A DNA stretch of 17,870 nucleotides from SAR202 cluster bacterium (GTDB taxonomy: Bacteria; Chloroflexota; Dehalococcoidia; SAR202; CAJWER01), in NCBI GenBank assembly GCA_030740335.1, contig JASLXL010000075.1, positions 1 to 17,870 on the forward strand. Reading direction: 5' to 3'. Shown here one piece after another: positions 5,485 to 12,952 of the stretch (positions are counted from its first letter, which is position 1; each line of letters begins with the position of its first letter). The notes beneath the pieces were generated by a model. That model made no database searches, had not been told where the DNA came from, and worked only from the letters and a program-made list of their open reading frames with translations. The position numbers and the translations under genes were made by a program.

Positions 5485-6846
5485 CTAAGTGTACGCAGCA
5501 TCCAGTTGGACGGTGTCGTCGTGGACCACGATTTTGACCACATTTTCTTCGATGAACTCTGCGCGCTGTGCCATAGATAGGAAGTCCCACGTGTTCAGAA
5601 CCGTGGTGGGCTCGAGCACGGGCCCATCGATTGCCGCCCGAACGTCGTCGAGCTCCACGAGATATTGACCCAGAACAGCCAGGATCATCTCTCCGCTCGC
5701 AGCCCTACGTACCGCCCCGAGAAAGCGGCGTTCGGCGATCTTGGCCCGAGAGCGCCTCATCTCCCGTACAGCCTCCTCGCGGTCTTGCCGGGCCTGGGCA
5801 TCTTCGTAGGAGCTTGCTTCGCGCTCCTTCGCCGTGGCACGGAGCTGACCCAATACCGTCGACTCGAGCAGCTGCGCGCGCCAGGTGTGGTACTCACATA
5901 CGCTCTGGTTGTTGCGAGACTGGCACTGGTAGTAGCGATAGACGCCGACACCCCTGCGCCCGTCCTTTCGCTTCCACGACTGACGCCGGGTCACACCCAT
6001 CATCTTGTTGCCGCAATAGCCACAGTAGACCGCGCCTGAGAGCAGAAACGGCTCGGAACGAACGACCCTGCCGAGCGGGCGACGCTCCATAGTCTGGTCC
6101 TGGGTCTTCCGGAAAAGCTCGCCCGAGATGATCGCCTCGTGAACATTAGACCTTCGCATACCCAGCCGCGTATAGGTCCCCGTGTAAACCGGATTCTTGA
6201 GGATGTCACGGATACTCACGACGTTCCAATTACCGCCGCGACGGGTCAATATTTCCCGCTCGTTGAGATGCTTTACAATCAGGCGGAGACCAAGCCCATC
6301 CGACGTGTAGAGACGGTAAATCAGTTCAACAACCGCCGCCTCGTCCTGCTCCTCATCCACCTCTTGGCCACGCACCACCTTCAGGTTACCAGTAGGTCCT
6401 ATTCGGTAACCATAGGGGGGCCTGCCCAGGGCCTGGCCCGACAGTGCTCGGGCGCCCATCGATTCCTTGATCCGACGGCTGCGGGTACGGGACACGCCTT
6501 TCACACCCAGGGTCTGGAGGGCGTTTTGTATCGGGTCGGGGAATTCCTCGTCCAGGCACACCGTCTTCAGGCCGATCTCCTCAAGCCCAACAGAGGCCCG
6601 AACGACTGACTCCAAATCAGCGCCGAGGTGGGTGGCATCGGGCACTACGAGCAAATACTCACTACCGGAGTTCTTTACATAGGCTGTCATTGCCTGGAAC
6701 TCTTTGCCGGGTCCGCCGGTATCGGCGGACCCGGCAAAGACAGCCATAGGCTGATGCAGGTTTAACAGGCAATAGGACTGGAAGGCGCCATCTAGGTCGG
6801 CCCTGCACTCAGGTTTGTTTAGCCGGAAGTAGGCAATTGCTCTCAA
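5485..6846 (-). CDS. serine-recombinase-like protein, catalytic residues lost
   Basis: The 453-aa product has the architecture of a large serine recombinase: a resolvase-like N-terminal domain (about 1-110), a Recombinase domain (GRPPYGYRIGP at 141-151; LNEREILTRRGGNWNVVSIRDILKNPVYTGTY around 194-225), and a zinc beta-ribbon with C275/C278 and C308/C317, then a coiled-coil-like tail. The active site is degenerate. Against the resolvase motif YaRvS and the LDRLGRD box it reads YFRLN (6-10; Ser10 is Asn) and ATHLGAD (71-77; both Arg are lost, His73 and Ala76). Only Arg8 remains. DNA strand exchange is therefore not expected; DNA binding may persist. The start is TTG 6846, 7 bases after the zinc-ribbon gene stop, with no clear ribosome-binding site, suggesting translational coupling. 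Codons 36-49 are made of a perfect inverted repeat. Confidence 0.85.
   Translation of the reverse strand: MRAIAYFRLNKPECRADLDGAFQSYCLLNLHQPMAVFAGSADTGGPGKEFQAMTAYVKNSGSEYLLVVPDATHLGADLESVVRASVGLEEIGLKTVCLDEEFPDPIQNALQTLGVKGVSRTRSRRIKESMGARALSGQALGRPPYGYRIGPTGNLKVVRGQEVDEEQDEAAVVELIYRLYTSDGLGLRLIVKHLNEREILTRRGGNWNVVSIRDILKNPVYTGTYTRLGMRRSNVHEAIISGELFRKTQDQTMERRPLGRVVRSEPFLLSGAVYCGYCGNKMMGVTRRQSWKRKDGRRGVGVYRYYQCQSRNNQSVCEYHTWRAQLLESTVLGQLRATAKEREASSYEDAQARQDREEAVREMRRSRAKIAERRFLGAVRRAASGEMILAVLGQYLVELDDVRAAIDGPVLEPTTVLNTWDFLSMAQRAEFIEENVVKIVVHDDTVQLDAAYT
6701..6740. repeat. perfect 18-bp inverted repeat inside the recombinase gene
   Basis: TCTTTGCCGGGTCCGCCG (6701-6718) and its exact reverse complement (6723-6740) are separated by GTAT. 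The hairpin encodes residues 36-49 of the recombinase-like protein, where resolvases normally carry the D-x-G-x-SG motif. A perfect 36-base pairing is most unlikely from coding constraint alone. It could be a recombination or binding site, a small inserted palindrome, or an mRNA hairpin. Confidence 0.9.
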
Positions 6847-6853
6847 GGTGGGC

Positions 6854-7558
6854 TCACTCGGCGTAGAGGATACGGCCGCAACTGCTGCATAGGACCGTCC
6901 CCAACGAAGCCCTGGCCTTTTGCACGTCGCCCGTGGGCAGCGAGAGCCTGCACCCCGCGCACAAGTTCCTCTCGACCCGGGCGACGGCGCGACCGCCCTT
7001 GGTCTTTCGCAGAGACTCGTACATCGGGAGTAGATTCGCAGCTACGAGGGGCAGAACTTCTTCCCGTTCCAGGGCCATAACAGCGAGTTCGTCCCTCAGG
7101 CAGGCTGATGCCTCGCGCCACTCGACCTCCTGGGCGGGTCGCGCTTCCTCGAGCCGTGACAGCGCCTGTTTGGCACCGTCCACCAGCGGCTCCAGGTCGT
7201 CTATCGCCACCATGAATTCGAGGAGCTGGTCCTCGAATTCTCCTTGTCTGGCGATGGTGAACGTGCGCTCCTCTTCTGCGGCGGCCATCTGTTGCGCGTT
7301 AGTAATGCCACCGCCGTACAGACGCTTTTCAAGGGCGCTCAGACTATCCACGACCTCACTCACGGTCCGTTCCACCGATCTACGCTCAGCGGACAAGCCG
7401 TCGAGGCGCTTTTCTAGTCTCTCCAACTTGGCCCTGGCAGCATTCAGCAAGGACTTGTCGGCAAGCTTGGCCACAAGTTCGGCCAACGATTTTTCGAGCC
7501 CTACTACGTGAAGGTCCAACTCCTGCAACTCGTATAGCTGCCGAACGACATCTGACAT
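6854..7558 (-). CDS. coiled-coil C4-type zinc-ribbon protein (COG1579-like)
   Basis: The 234-aa protein has a long charged heptad-rich helical hairpin (about 5-185) with the family loop YGGGITNAQQMAAAEEE (81-97), and a C-terminal zinc ribbon with C200-x2-C203 and C224-x2-C227 (NLCAGCRLSLP and VLCSSCGRIL). This is the layout of the conserved bacterial COG1579 / zf-RING_7 family, thought to bind nucleic acid or RNA-related partners; its precise role is unsettled. ATG 7558 is chosen because homology starts at MSDVVRQLYELQELD and AAGGTGG lies just upstream. The longer open frame to 7870 overlaps the pyruvate kinase start and is not needed. It is followed after 7 bases by the recombinase-like gene, probably in one transcript. 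Confidence 0.88.
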   Translation of the reverse strand: MSDVVRQLYELQELDLHVVGLEKSLAELVAKLADKSLLNAARAKLERLEKRLDGLSAERRSVERTVSEVVDSLSALEKRLYGGGITNAQQMAAAEEERTFTIARQGEFEDQLLEFMVAIDDLEPLVDGAKQALSRLEEARPAQEVEWREASACLRDELAVMALEREEVLPLVAANLLPMYESLRKTKGGRAVARVERNLCAGCRLSLPTGDVQKARASLGTVLCSSCGRILYAE

Positions 7559-7601
7559 TAGCCACCTTGACACGACAGAGTGAGGCCGAGGCCTGTGTCG
7601 G

Positions 7602-7607
7602 AGTATA
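7602..7607 (-). promoter_or_regulatory. candidate -10 box of the zinc-ribbon operon
   Basis: TATACT on the minus strand, about 44 bases before the ATG at 7558, in the 232-base divergent spacer shared with pyk. The region 17 bases upstream is a poor -35. The same spacer also contains CCCCGAA...TTCGGGG (7691-7711), a 7-bp inverted repeat, and CATAAT (7735-7740), a possible -10 for pyk. Confidence 0.3.
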
Positions 7608-7790
7608 ACCGCTGGCAGGTCGAAATCCCAGAGAGAGAGTAGATTCGGCCGGCGGCGCATCCAACACCAAGGGCCAATAACACCAACTAGCCCCGAAGAC
7701 GAGGTTCGGGGGTGAATTTCTATCCCAGATGCCCCATAATTGGAGGTCCTTCGGTAGTAATGCACGGTAGCGAAAGCGGGAAAGCCCACG

Positions 7791-9245
7791 ATGCCAATGC
7801 GACGCCCCAAGACCAAGATCATCTGCACACTTGGTCCGTCGACGTCCACAGAAGAGACGATCACGGCCATGGTTGAGGCTGGGATGAGCGTGGCCAGGCT
7901 GAATCTATCCCACGGGAACCTTGATCAGCACCGAGAATCCGTCAAGATCATCGAACGGGTGTCTGAGCGTCTCGGCATCCCAATAGGCACCATGATCGAC
8001 GTGCCAGGGATCAAGTACCGCACCGGGCCCCTCGGGATCGGGATGCTTCGTCTGGAGCCCGGCGACACCATCACACTTACAAGCAGAGACATCGTGGGAA
8101 CCAAGGACCTGGTATCGGTGGCGCCCGAGGGCATACACCGCGACGCAGTTCCAGGTAAACAAGTATTGCTGGACGACGGGCTCCTCGAACTGCGTGTTGC
8201 TAGTGTCCAAGGGCAGGACGTGGTCTGCAAGGTCATTAGAGGGGGCAGGCTCACTGAGAGACGCGGGGTAGCGACTCCAGGAACCAGTTCGACCCGCACA
8301 TTCCCTGATCCGAAGGCGATTGAGGCCCTGGCATTTGCCGCGGAGCAGAATGCTGACTTTGTGGCCATATCTAACGTGACAGCGGCCGGCGACATAATAG
8401 CCGCCAGGAACATACTTGCCGAAAATGGTCTTGAGGCCTGTATCATAGCGAAGATAGAGCGGGCCGAGGCGCTCGAACAGCTCGATAGCATCCTGGAAGC
8501 CAGTGACAGCCTGATGGTCGCCAGAGGCGACATGGGCGTCGAGGTGCGCCTGGCCAGGGTACCCGTGATCCAAAAGCAGCTCATCGCACGTTGCAACGAG
8601 GCCGGCAAGCCCGCAATCACAGCCACGCAGATGCTCGAATCCATGGTCCTAGCCCCAGCGCCAACCCGTGCAGAAGTAACCGACGTCGCCAACGCCGTCT
8701 TCGATGGAACCGACGCTGTCATGCTCTCTGGCGAGACCTCCGTGGGCAAATTCCCCGTAGAGGCCGTACGGATGATGGCTGAGATAGCCGTGGAAGCCGA
8801 GGCAGCCCTTCCCTACGAGCGCATGATCGTGGAGAAACGAGACCAGCTTCAGTCCCAAACAGACGACGCGATAAGCTACGACGCGTGCCAAACTGCACAG
8901 CAGCTAGGAGCTGCGCTGATCGTCGCATTCACCGAGTCCGGCAGCTCCGCTGGCAGAGTCTCGAAGTACCGCCCCTTGCCACCCATTCTAGCCTTGACTC
9001 CCAGCCGACGGGTACAACGCCACCTCACGCTATTCTGGGGCGTCACTCCGGTGACTATACCCGAGGTCCATACTATGGACGAGTTCTTCGACGTGGGCGA
9101 GCGGATGGCTGCGATGAAGGGTGGCGCCAGCCCCGGCAGTCTTGTAGTGCTCGTAGCCGGCGTCCCAATAGGTGTGCGGGGAAGTACTAACCTCCTCAGG
9201 GTCCTGATTATCCCGCCGTCCGATCAGGCTCCGAAGTTATGCTAA
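7791..9245 (+). CDS. pyk: pyruvate kinase
   Basis: This 484-aa enzyme converts phosphoenolpyruvate and ADP to pyruvate and ATP, the last step of glycolysis. It shows KTKIICTLGPSTST (7-20), ARLNLSHG (35-42), the active-site IIAKIERAEAL with catalytic K221, MVARGDMGVEV (242-252), ITATQMLESM (276-285), and the PTRAEVTDVANAVFDGTDAVMLSGETSVGKFPVEAV block, followed by a complete C-terminal domain. The segment usually written DxKGPEIRTG is DVPGIKYRTG (70-79): the Glu that supports K+ activation is Lys75, as in K+-independent pyruvate kinases. The FVRxAxDV segment reads NVTAAGDI. The start is ATG 7791; a second ATG lies two codons on, and no strong ribosome-binding site is visible. The 3' end overlaps the cysS fusion gene by 7 bases, implying co-translation. 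Confidence 0.96.
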   Translation: MPMRRPKTKIICTLGPSTSTEETITAMVEAGMSVARLNLSHGNLDQHRESVKIIERVSERLGIPIGTMIDVPGIKYRTGPLGIGMLRLEPGDTITLTSRDIVGTKDLVSVAPEGIHRDAVPGKQVLLDDGLLELRVASVQGQDVVCKVIRGGRLTERRGVATPGTSSTRTFPDPKAIEALAFAAEQNADFVAISNVTAAGDIIAARNILAENGLEACIIAKIERAEALEQLDSILEASDSLMVARGDMGVEVRLARVPVIQKQLIARCNEAGKPAITATQMLESMVLAPAPTRAEVTDVANAVFDGTDAVMLSGETSVGKFPVEAVRMMAEIAVEAEAALPYERMIVEKRDQLQSQTDDAISYDACQTAQQLGAALIVAFTESGSSAGRVSKYRPLPPILALTPSRRVQRHLTLFWGVTPVTIPEVHTMDEFFDVGERMAAMKGGASPGSLVVLVAGVPIGVRGSTNLLRVLIIPPSDQAPKLC

Positions 9246-11425
9246 GGCTCTATGACACGATGTCGCGGCGCCTGGCGACAATCGAGCCGCTTGAGCCCGG
9301 TCTCGTAAAGATATACACCTGCGGGCCTACAGTCTACCGCGACCCGCACATCGGTAACTATCGCTCCTATCTCATGGCAGACTGGGTTCGACGGGCGCTG
9401 GAGTTCCAGGGGCTGACGGTACGCCACGTCAAGAACATTACCGACGTAGGTCATATGCGCCAGGAGGCCCTGGAACAGGGCGGAGACAAAGTTATCACCG
9501 AGGCTATTGCCAGGGGAATTACCCCGCAGCAGATCGCCGAGCACTATACGAAGAGATTCTTGGAGGACGAATTTCAGCTCAACATCATCCCCGCGGATCA
9601 CTTCCCCAAGGCCACCGACCATGTCGTCGAAATGGTGGCTATCATCGATGAGTTGGTTCAGGGAGGCTCTGCATACGAGGTGAACGGCAACGTCTACTTC
9701 GACGTGTCTTCATTCCAAGGCTATGGCAACCTGTCGGGCAACACTCAAAAAGGAGCCCTTCAGAAAGCGGTGAGAATCGAGGCCGATTCGCTCAAGACAG
9801 ACCCGCGTGACTTCGCGTTGTGGAAGCTAGGGGAGCCGGGACGCGACTTGGTATGGGAAAGCCCATGGGGACAGGGCTACCCGGGATGGCACATAGAGTG
9901 CACCGCCATGTCCATGAAGTACCTGGGTGAGTGCTTCGACATTCACACCGGGGGAGTCGACAACATCTTTCCTCACCACGAGGACGAGCTAGCCCAGAGC
10001 GAGGCCTTCACCGGCGCAGGGGTGGTTCGCACCTGGCTCCACGGACAACACCTCCTCGCCGATGGGGTCAAGATGGCAAAGTCCGCCGGTAACGCCTTCA
10101 TTCTGCCAGACATCGCAGCCCAGGAGATCGATCCAATGGCCCTGCGCTATCTGTGCATGACCGCACACTTCAGCACTAGGCTCGATTTCACCTTCACCTC
10201 GCTGAAGGCGGCACAGCGCGGCCTCCTTCACCTGCAAAACCATGTATGGGAGTTGGGCCGTGACTCCGGGACGCAGAAGGACACTTCAGAAACACAGCTT
10301 GAGTGGGAGGGGCGATTCATAGGACACGTCAATGAGAACCTGGACATGCCTGGCGCACTTGCAACCGTCTGGGATCTAACACGCTCAGACCTGCCCCCCG
10401 CAACAAAGCTCCAAACGATCCTATCGATGGACCGCGTCCTTGGCCTCGGCCTGGATGGAGTAGCGGAACGCTATCGGGTTGAGGGAAAGACACTGGCCGC
10501 TGTGGGGCACAGGGCAGACCACCGTTCGCGAAATCAGTACGACGAAGCGGACCGTCACCGCTCAGAACTTGTCGACAATGGATTCGTGGTCGAGGACGGC
10601 GCCAACGGCACGGGCGTGCGTCCCAAGACGGCCTGGGAGCAGCGTACCGAAACCTGGCAGGCGGTATCATCATCGTCCGAAGTCGACTCGCTCATAGGCG
10701 AGCCTGACGCATTCGACATCACCGTGGGTATCGTCGCAACCAACTACCAGAGCGACATCGAGCGGTGCATTGACACGATCCTGCACTGGGTGGACGGTAT
10801 GGCGGTAGAGGTGATCACTGTCGACAACGGCTCTACAGACGGAACATCGGAGTGGCTCGAAAACGCAGACACACGGCTTCCCTCCGTCCGCGTAATACAC
10901 ACCGATTACGTCCTTGGTGCAGCTTCGGCGCGGAATATCGTCCTAAAGCAGGCCAGAGGCCATACTATAGTAATGATGGATACCAGTGTCGAGATAAAGG
11001 GCAGTATTTTCGGCCCACTCACCCGGATACTGGACAAACCCGGGGTCGGCGTGGCTGGCCCCCTTGGCCTACTATCCGAGGATCTGCAGCACTTCCATGA
11101 CAACGAGCGTCCGGCTGGAGATGTGGATGCCATGCAGGCCTACTGTTTCGCGTTCCGGCGGAGCCGTCTGGCCGACGTTGGGCTTATGAGAGAGTCCTTC
11201 CGCTTCTACCGCAACCTAGACATCGACTACAGCTTCCAGTTCAAGGACAAAGGCTACCGCATAGTGGCGGATCCCGACCTGCCTATCAAGCTCCACGAGC
11301 ATCGGGCCTGGAACGAGCTATCGGATCCAGAGCGCGATGAGCTGAGCCGTAAGAACTTCGGACGCTTCCTCCACAAGTGGGGCCATCGCCAAGAGTTGCT
11401 CGTTGGAACCCCAAATCACCACTAG
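9239..11425 (+). CDS. cysS: cysteinyl-tRNA synthetase fused to a GT2 glycosyltransferase
   Basis: One uninterrupted 728-aa frame carries two enzymes. Residues 1 to about 462 are a full CysRS, which charges tRNA-Cys: YTCGPTVYRDPHIGN with the HIGH-type motif at 37-40, zinc ligands C28, C221, H246 and E250 (WHIECTAMS; DNIFPHHEDELAQSEA), the KMAKS loop at 278-282, and a C-terminal anticodon-binding part ending ADRHRSELVDNGFVVEDGANGTG. Residues about 490-728 are a family-2 glycosyltransferase: FDITVGIVATNYQSDIERCID, VDNGSTDGT (528-536), an acidic MMDTS metal-binding site near D581, and an NLDIDYSFQFKDKGYRI acceptor motif (659-675), then HEHRAWNELS and RKNFGRFLHKWGHR. The join (463-490) is a short polar linker. 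The start is ATG 9239, overlapping pyk. CysRS is normally about 460 aa and free-standing. I cannot say what the transferase modifies. Confidence 0.93.
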   Translation: MLRLYDTMSRRLATIEPLEPGLVKIYTCGPTVYRDPHIGNYRSYLMADWVRRALEFQGLTVRHVKNITDVGHMRQEALEQGGDKVITEAIARGITPQQIAEHYTKRFLEDEFQLNIIPADHFPKATDHVVEMVAIIDELVQGGSAYEVNGNVYFDVSSFQGYGNLSGNTQKGALQKAVRIEADSLKTDPRDFALWKLGEPGRDLVWESPWGQGYPGWHIECTAMSMKYLGECFDIHTGGVDNIFPHHEDELAQSEAFTGAGVVRTWLHGQHLLADGVKMAKSAGNAFILPDIAAQEIDPMALRYLCMTAHFSTRLDFTFTSLKAAQRGLLHLQNHVWELGRDSGTQKDTSETQLEWEGRFIGHVNENLDMPGALATVWDLTRSDLPPATKLQTILSMDRVLGLGLDGVAERYRVEGKTLAAVGHRADHRSRNQYDEADRHRSELVDNGFVVEDGANGTGVRPKTAWEQRTETWQAVSSSSEVDSLIGEPDAFDITVGIVATNYQSDIERCIDTILHWVDGMAVEVITVDNGSTDGTSEWLENADTRLPSVRVIHTDYVLGAASARNIVLKQARGHTIVMMDTSVEIKGSIFGPLTRILDKPGVGVAGPLGLLSEDLQHFHDNERPAGDVDAMQAYCFAFRRSRLADVGLMRESFRFYRNLDIDYSFQFKDKGYRIVADPDLPIKLHEHRAWNELSDPERDELSRKNFGRFLHKWGHRQELLVGTPNHH

Positions 11426-11481
11426 GTCTACTGCGACACCTCGCCCCGTTGGATTAGGGCCGAGAGCCCCGCGCCATAATC

Positions 11482-11497
11482 CGAGGGCATGCCCTCG
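11482..11497. promoter_or_regulatory. 16-base perfect palindrome upstream of the antiporter gene
   Basis: CGAGGGCATGCCCTCG is a perfect palindrome, flanked by TAATC and ATTA, which extends the symmetry with one bulge. It sits just before a TATACT -10-like box (11505-11510) in the 241-base spacer after the cysS fusion gene. It could be an operator, or a weak hairpin without a T-run. Confidence 0.4.
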
Positions 11498-11504
11498 ATT
11501 ACGG

Positions 11505-11510
11505 TATACT
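11505..11510 (+). promoter_or_regulatory. candidate -10 box before the antiporter gene
   Basis: TATACT, followed by ATAGG, lies 156 bases upstream of the antiporter start and 58 bases upstream of a possible small leader ORF. No convincing -35 is found 16-18 bases upstream, where the palindrome lies. Confidence 0.3.
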
Positions 11511-11568
11511 ATAGGTGGCTCCGGGCCGGGTCCGTAGCCTGCCCGAAGATTTACGTACGGAGACACTC

Positions 11569-11670
11569 GTGCCGTCGTCCTTCTCCATGTACAGTCCCTC
11601 GGAAATTGCAATCCCCATCCGCAGCGACAAGCCGTCTGAGCAGGTCAGCCTGCGCCCACGCATAACTTGA
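11569..11670 (+). CDS. possible 33-codon leader ORF
   Basis: GTG 11569 is preceded by GGAG (11559-11562) at a 6-base spacing and opens 33 codons (starting MPSSFSMYSPSEIAIP), ending at TGA 11668-11670. That stop overlaps the TTG start of the antiporter gene as TTGA. The arrangement would suit translational coupling. The peptide matches nothing I recognise, and a minus-strand frame of 64 codons covers the same bases, so this is a tentative call. Confidence 0.25.
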   Translation: MPSSFSMYSPSEIAIPIRSDKPSEQVSLRPRIT

Positions 11671-12884
11671 GCAGCGAGACCGCAAGCCGTCAAAATCTAA
11701 CCTGGCTTGGCATTTTTATACTCGTAGGCGTGCCTGGCATCGCGCTGCGTCTGTCCGGCACGCACCTCGACCCCATTGTCGCCGCCATCGTTTTCGGAAT
11801 TGGAATCGTCGGCGGAGCATTCCTGTTGTCTTGGGCCGCAGAGGTCGCGCAGGTCGACATTTCGGCGTCTCTGGCGATCGCCGTACTAGCGCTGATCGCT
11901 ATCCTTCCCGAATACACCATCGAGGCGATTCTTGCATGGAAGGCCGGCGCGTCCTTCGATCCCGCGCTCGGCCTCGTCACACCGGAGATGGAACTCGTAG
12001 CCGCCAATGTTACAGGGGCGAACCGGCTGCTGGTAGGGCTGGGCTGGCCCATGGTTATTCTGATTTTCTGGGCCAAGAAACGAGAAATACTGGACCTGCG
12101 AGGGCAGGTCTCACTAGAGATGACGATGCTCATAGTGGCAACCGCGTTGACTTTTGTCATGTTCTTCATGGGCCAGCTCCACATCGCAATGGCCGTACTC
12201 ATGATCGCACTGTATCTCCTCTATCTCGCAATCAGCTCTATCAAGGAGTCTGGCGATCCAGAATTAATTGGAGTCGCAGCGATGATCGGGGCGATGTCGC
12301 CGCCCAGGCGCAGAACAGCGGTTATCGTTTTATTGGTGTACGCGGCGACAGTGATCCTGGCGTCGGCGGAGCCTTTCGTCGAATCTCTTGTCGAGGTCGG
12401 AGGCGAACTGGGGATCGACGAGTTCATCTTGATTCAGTGGATAGCACCCCTGGCCTCTGAGTCGCCCGAGATCATCGTGGCGACGCTGTTCGCCCTCCGA
12501 TCCAATCCACAGGCAGGGCTAACGACACTGATCTCTGCCGAGGTCAACCAACTAACCGTTCTCATCGGCAGCATGGCCATTGTATTTAGTCTGTCGGCCG
12601 GGGAGGTCCTGAACTTCCCACTCGAATCCAGACAGTTGACAGAATTCCTGCTCACGTCCTCCGTGTCCACCTTTGCAATAGTGCTGCTAGCGCCAAAGAT
12701 GATTGGCTGGAGGACGGGGGCCGTGCTATTGGGGCTTTTCCTGGTCCATCTGCTATTTCCAAACGAGGAAGCACGTCGTATCTTCACCTATGTCTATCTG
12801 GTTCTGACCGTGGCGCTGATCGTGTGGAACTGGAGGCAGTTGCCAGCGTGGGTAGGACGACCGGGATTAGGGGCCAGGGAATAG
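11667..12884 (+). CDS. CaCA-family sodium/calcium (cation) antiporter
   Basis: The 405-aa product is an integral membrane protein with about ten hydrophobic segments and two inverted alpha repeats, as in the Ca2+:cation antiporter superfamily. Alpha-1 is AIAVLALIAILPEYTIEAIL (PEY at 81-83) followed by AANVTGANRLLVGLGW; alpha-2 is WIAPLASESPEIIVATLF (SPE at 266-268) followed by SAEVNQLTVLIG. The two Glu in the P-E motifs would bind the cation. Departures from the usual GTSxPEL and GN-x-GSN patterns are marked, notably NQLT for GSN in repeat 2, so ion choice is uncertain. A charged loop (SPPRRRTA, about 211-218) separates the halves. The start is TTG 11667; no good ribosome-binding site is seen, and it may be coupled to a short upstream ORF. 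The stop lies inside a G-rich run. Confidence 0.88.
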   Translation: MSSETASRQNLTWLGIFILVGVPGIALRLSGTHLDPIVAAIVFGIGIVGGAFLLSWAAEVAQVDISASLAIAVLALIAILPEYTIEAILAWKAGASFDPALGLVTPEMELVAANVTGANRLLVGLGWPMVILIFWAKKREILDLRGQVSLEMTMLIVATALTFVMFFMGQLHIAMAVLMIALYLLYLAISSIKESGDPELIGVAAMIGAMSPPRRRTAVIVLLVYAATVILASAEPFVESLVEVGGELGIDEFILIQWIAPLASESPEIIVATLFALRSNPQAGLTTLISAEVNQLTVLIGSMAIVFSLSAGEVLNFPLESRQLTEFLLTSSVSTFAIVLLAPKMIGWRTGAVLLGLFLVHLLFPNEEARRIFTYVYLVLTVALIVWNWRQLPAWVGRPGLGARE

Positions 12885-12893
12885 GGGTTAGGG
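12863..12893 (+). other. G-quadruplex-like run across the antiporter stop codon
   Basis: Five G-tracts (GGG, GGGG, GGG, GGGG, GGG) are separated by loops of 3-4 bases (ATTA, CCA, AATA, TTA), with two TTAGGG-like units. The antiporter TAG (12882-12884) lies within it. It satisfies the usual G3+N1-7 quadruplex rule with a spare tract. Confidence 0.75.
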
Positions 12894-12952
12894 ACCGGTT
12901 CCGGAGGCTGGGCCTCGTATATATAGGAGGACAAGCCTTCTATCCGCTCATG

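Noticed and set aside
5091..5580. Plus-strand open frames at 5091-5318 and 5176-5580
   Set aside because: They lie within or across the minus-strand RNase P RNA and its promoter, with no protein-like pattern.
6933..7511. 192-aa plus-strand frame
   Set aside because: It is the antisense shadow of the zinc-ribbon gene, with a Ser/Arg-rich low-complexity translation.
11499..11693. Minus-strand 64-codon frame
   Set aside because: No recognisable family, it overlaps the antiporter start and the palindrome region, and it has no clear ribosome-binding site; kept only as an alternative to the small leader ORF.
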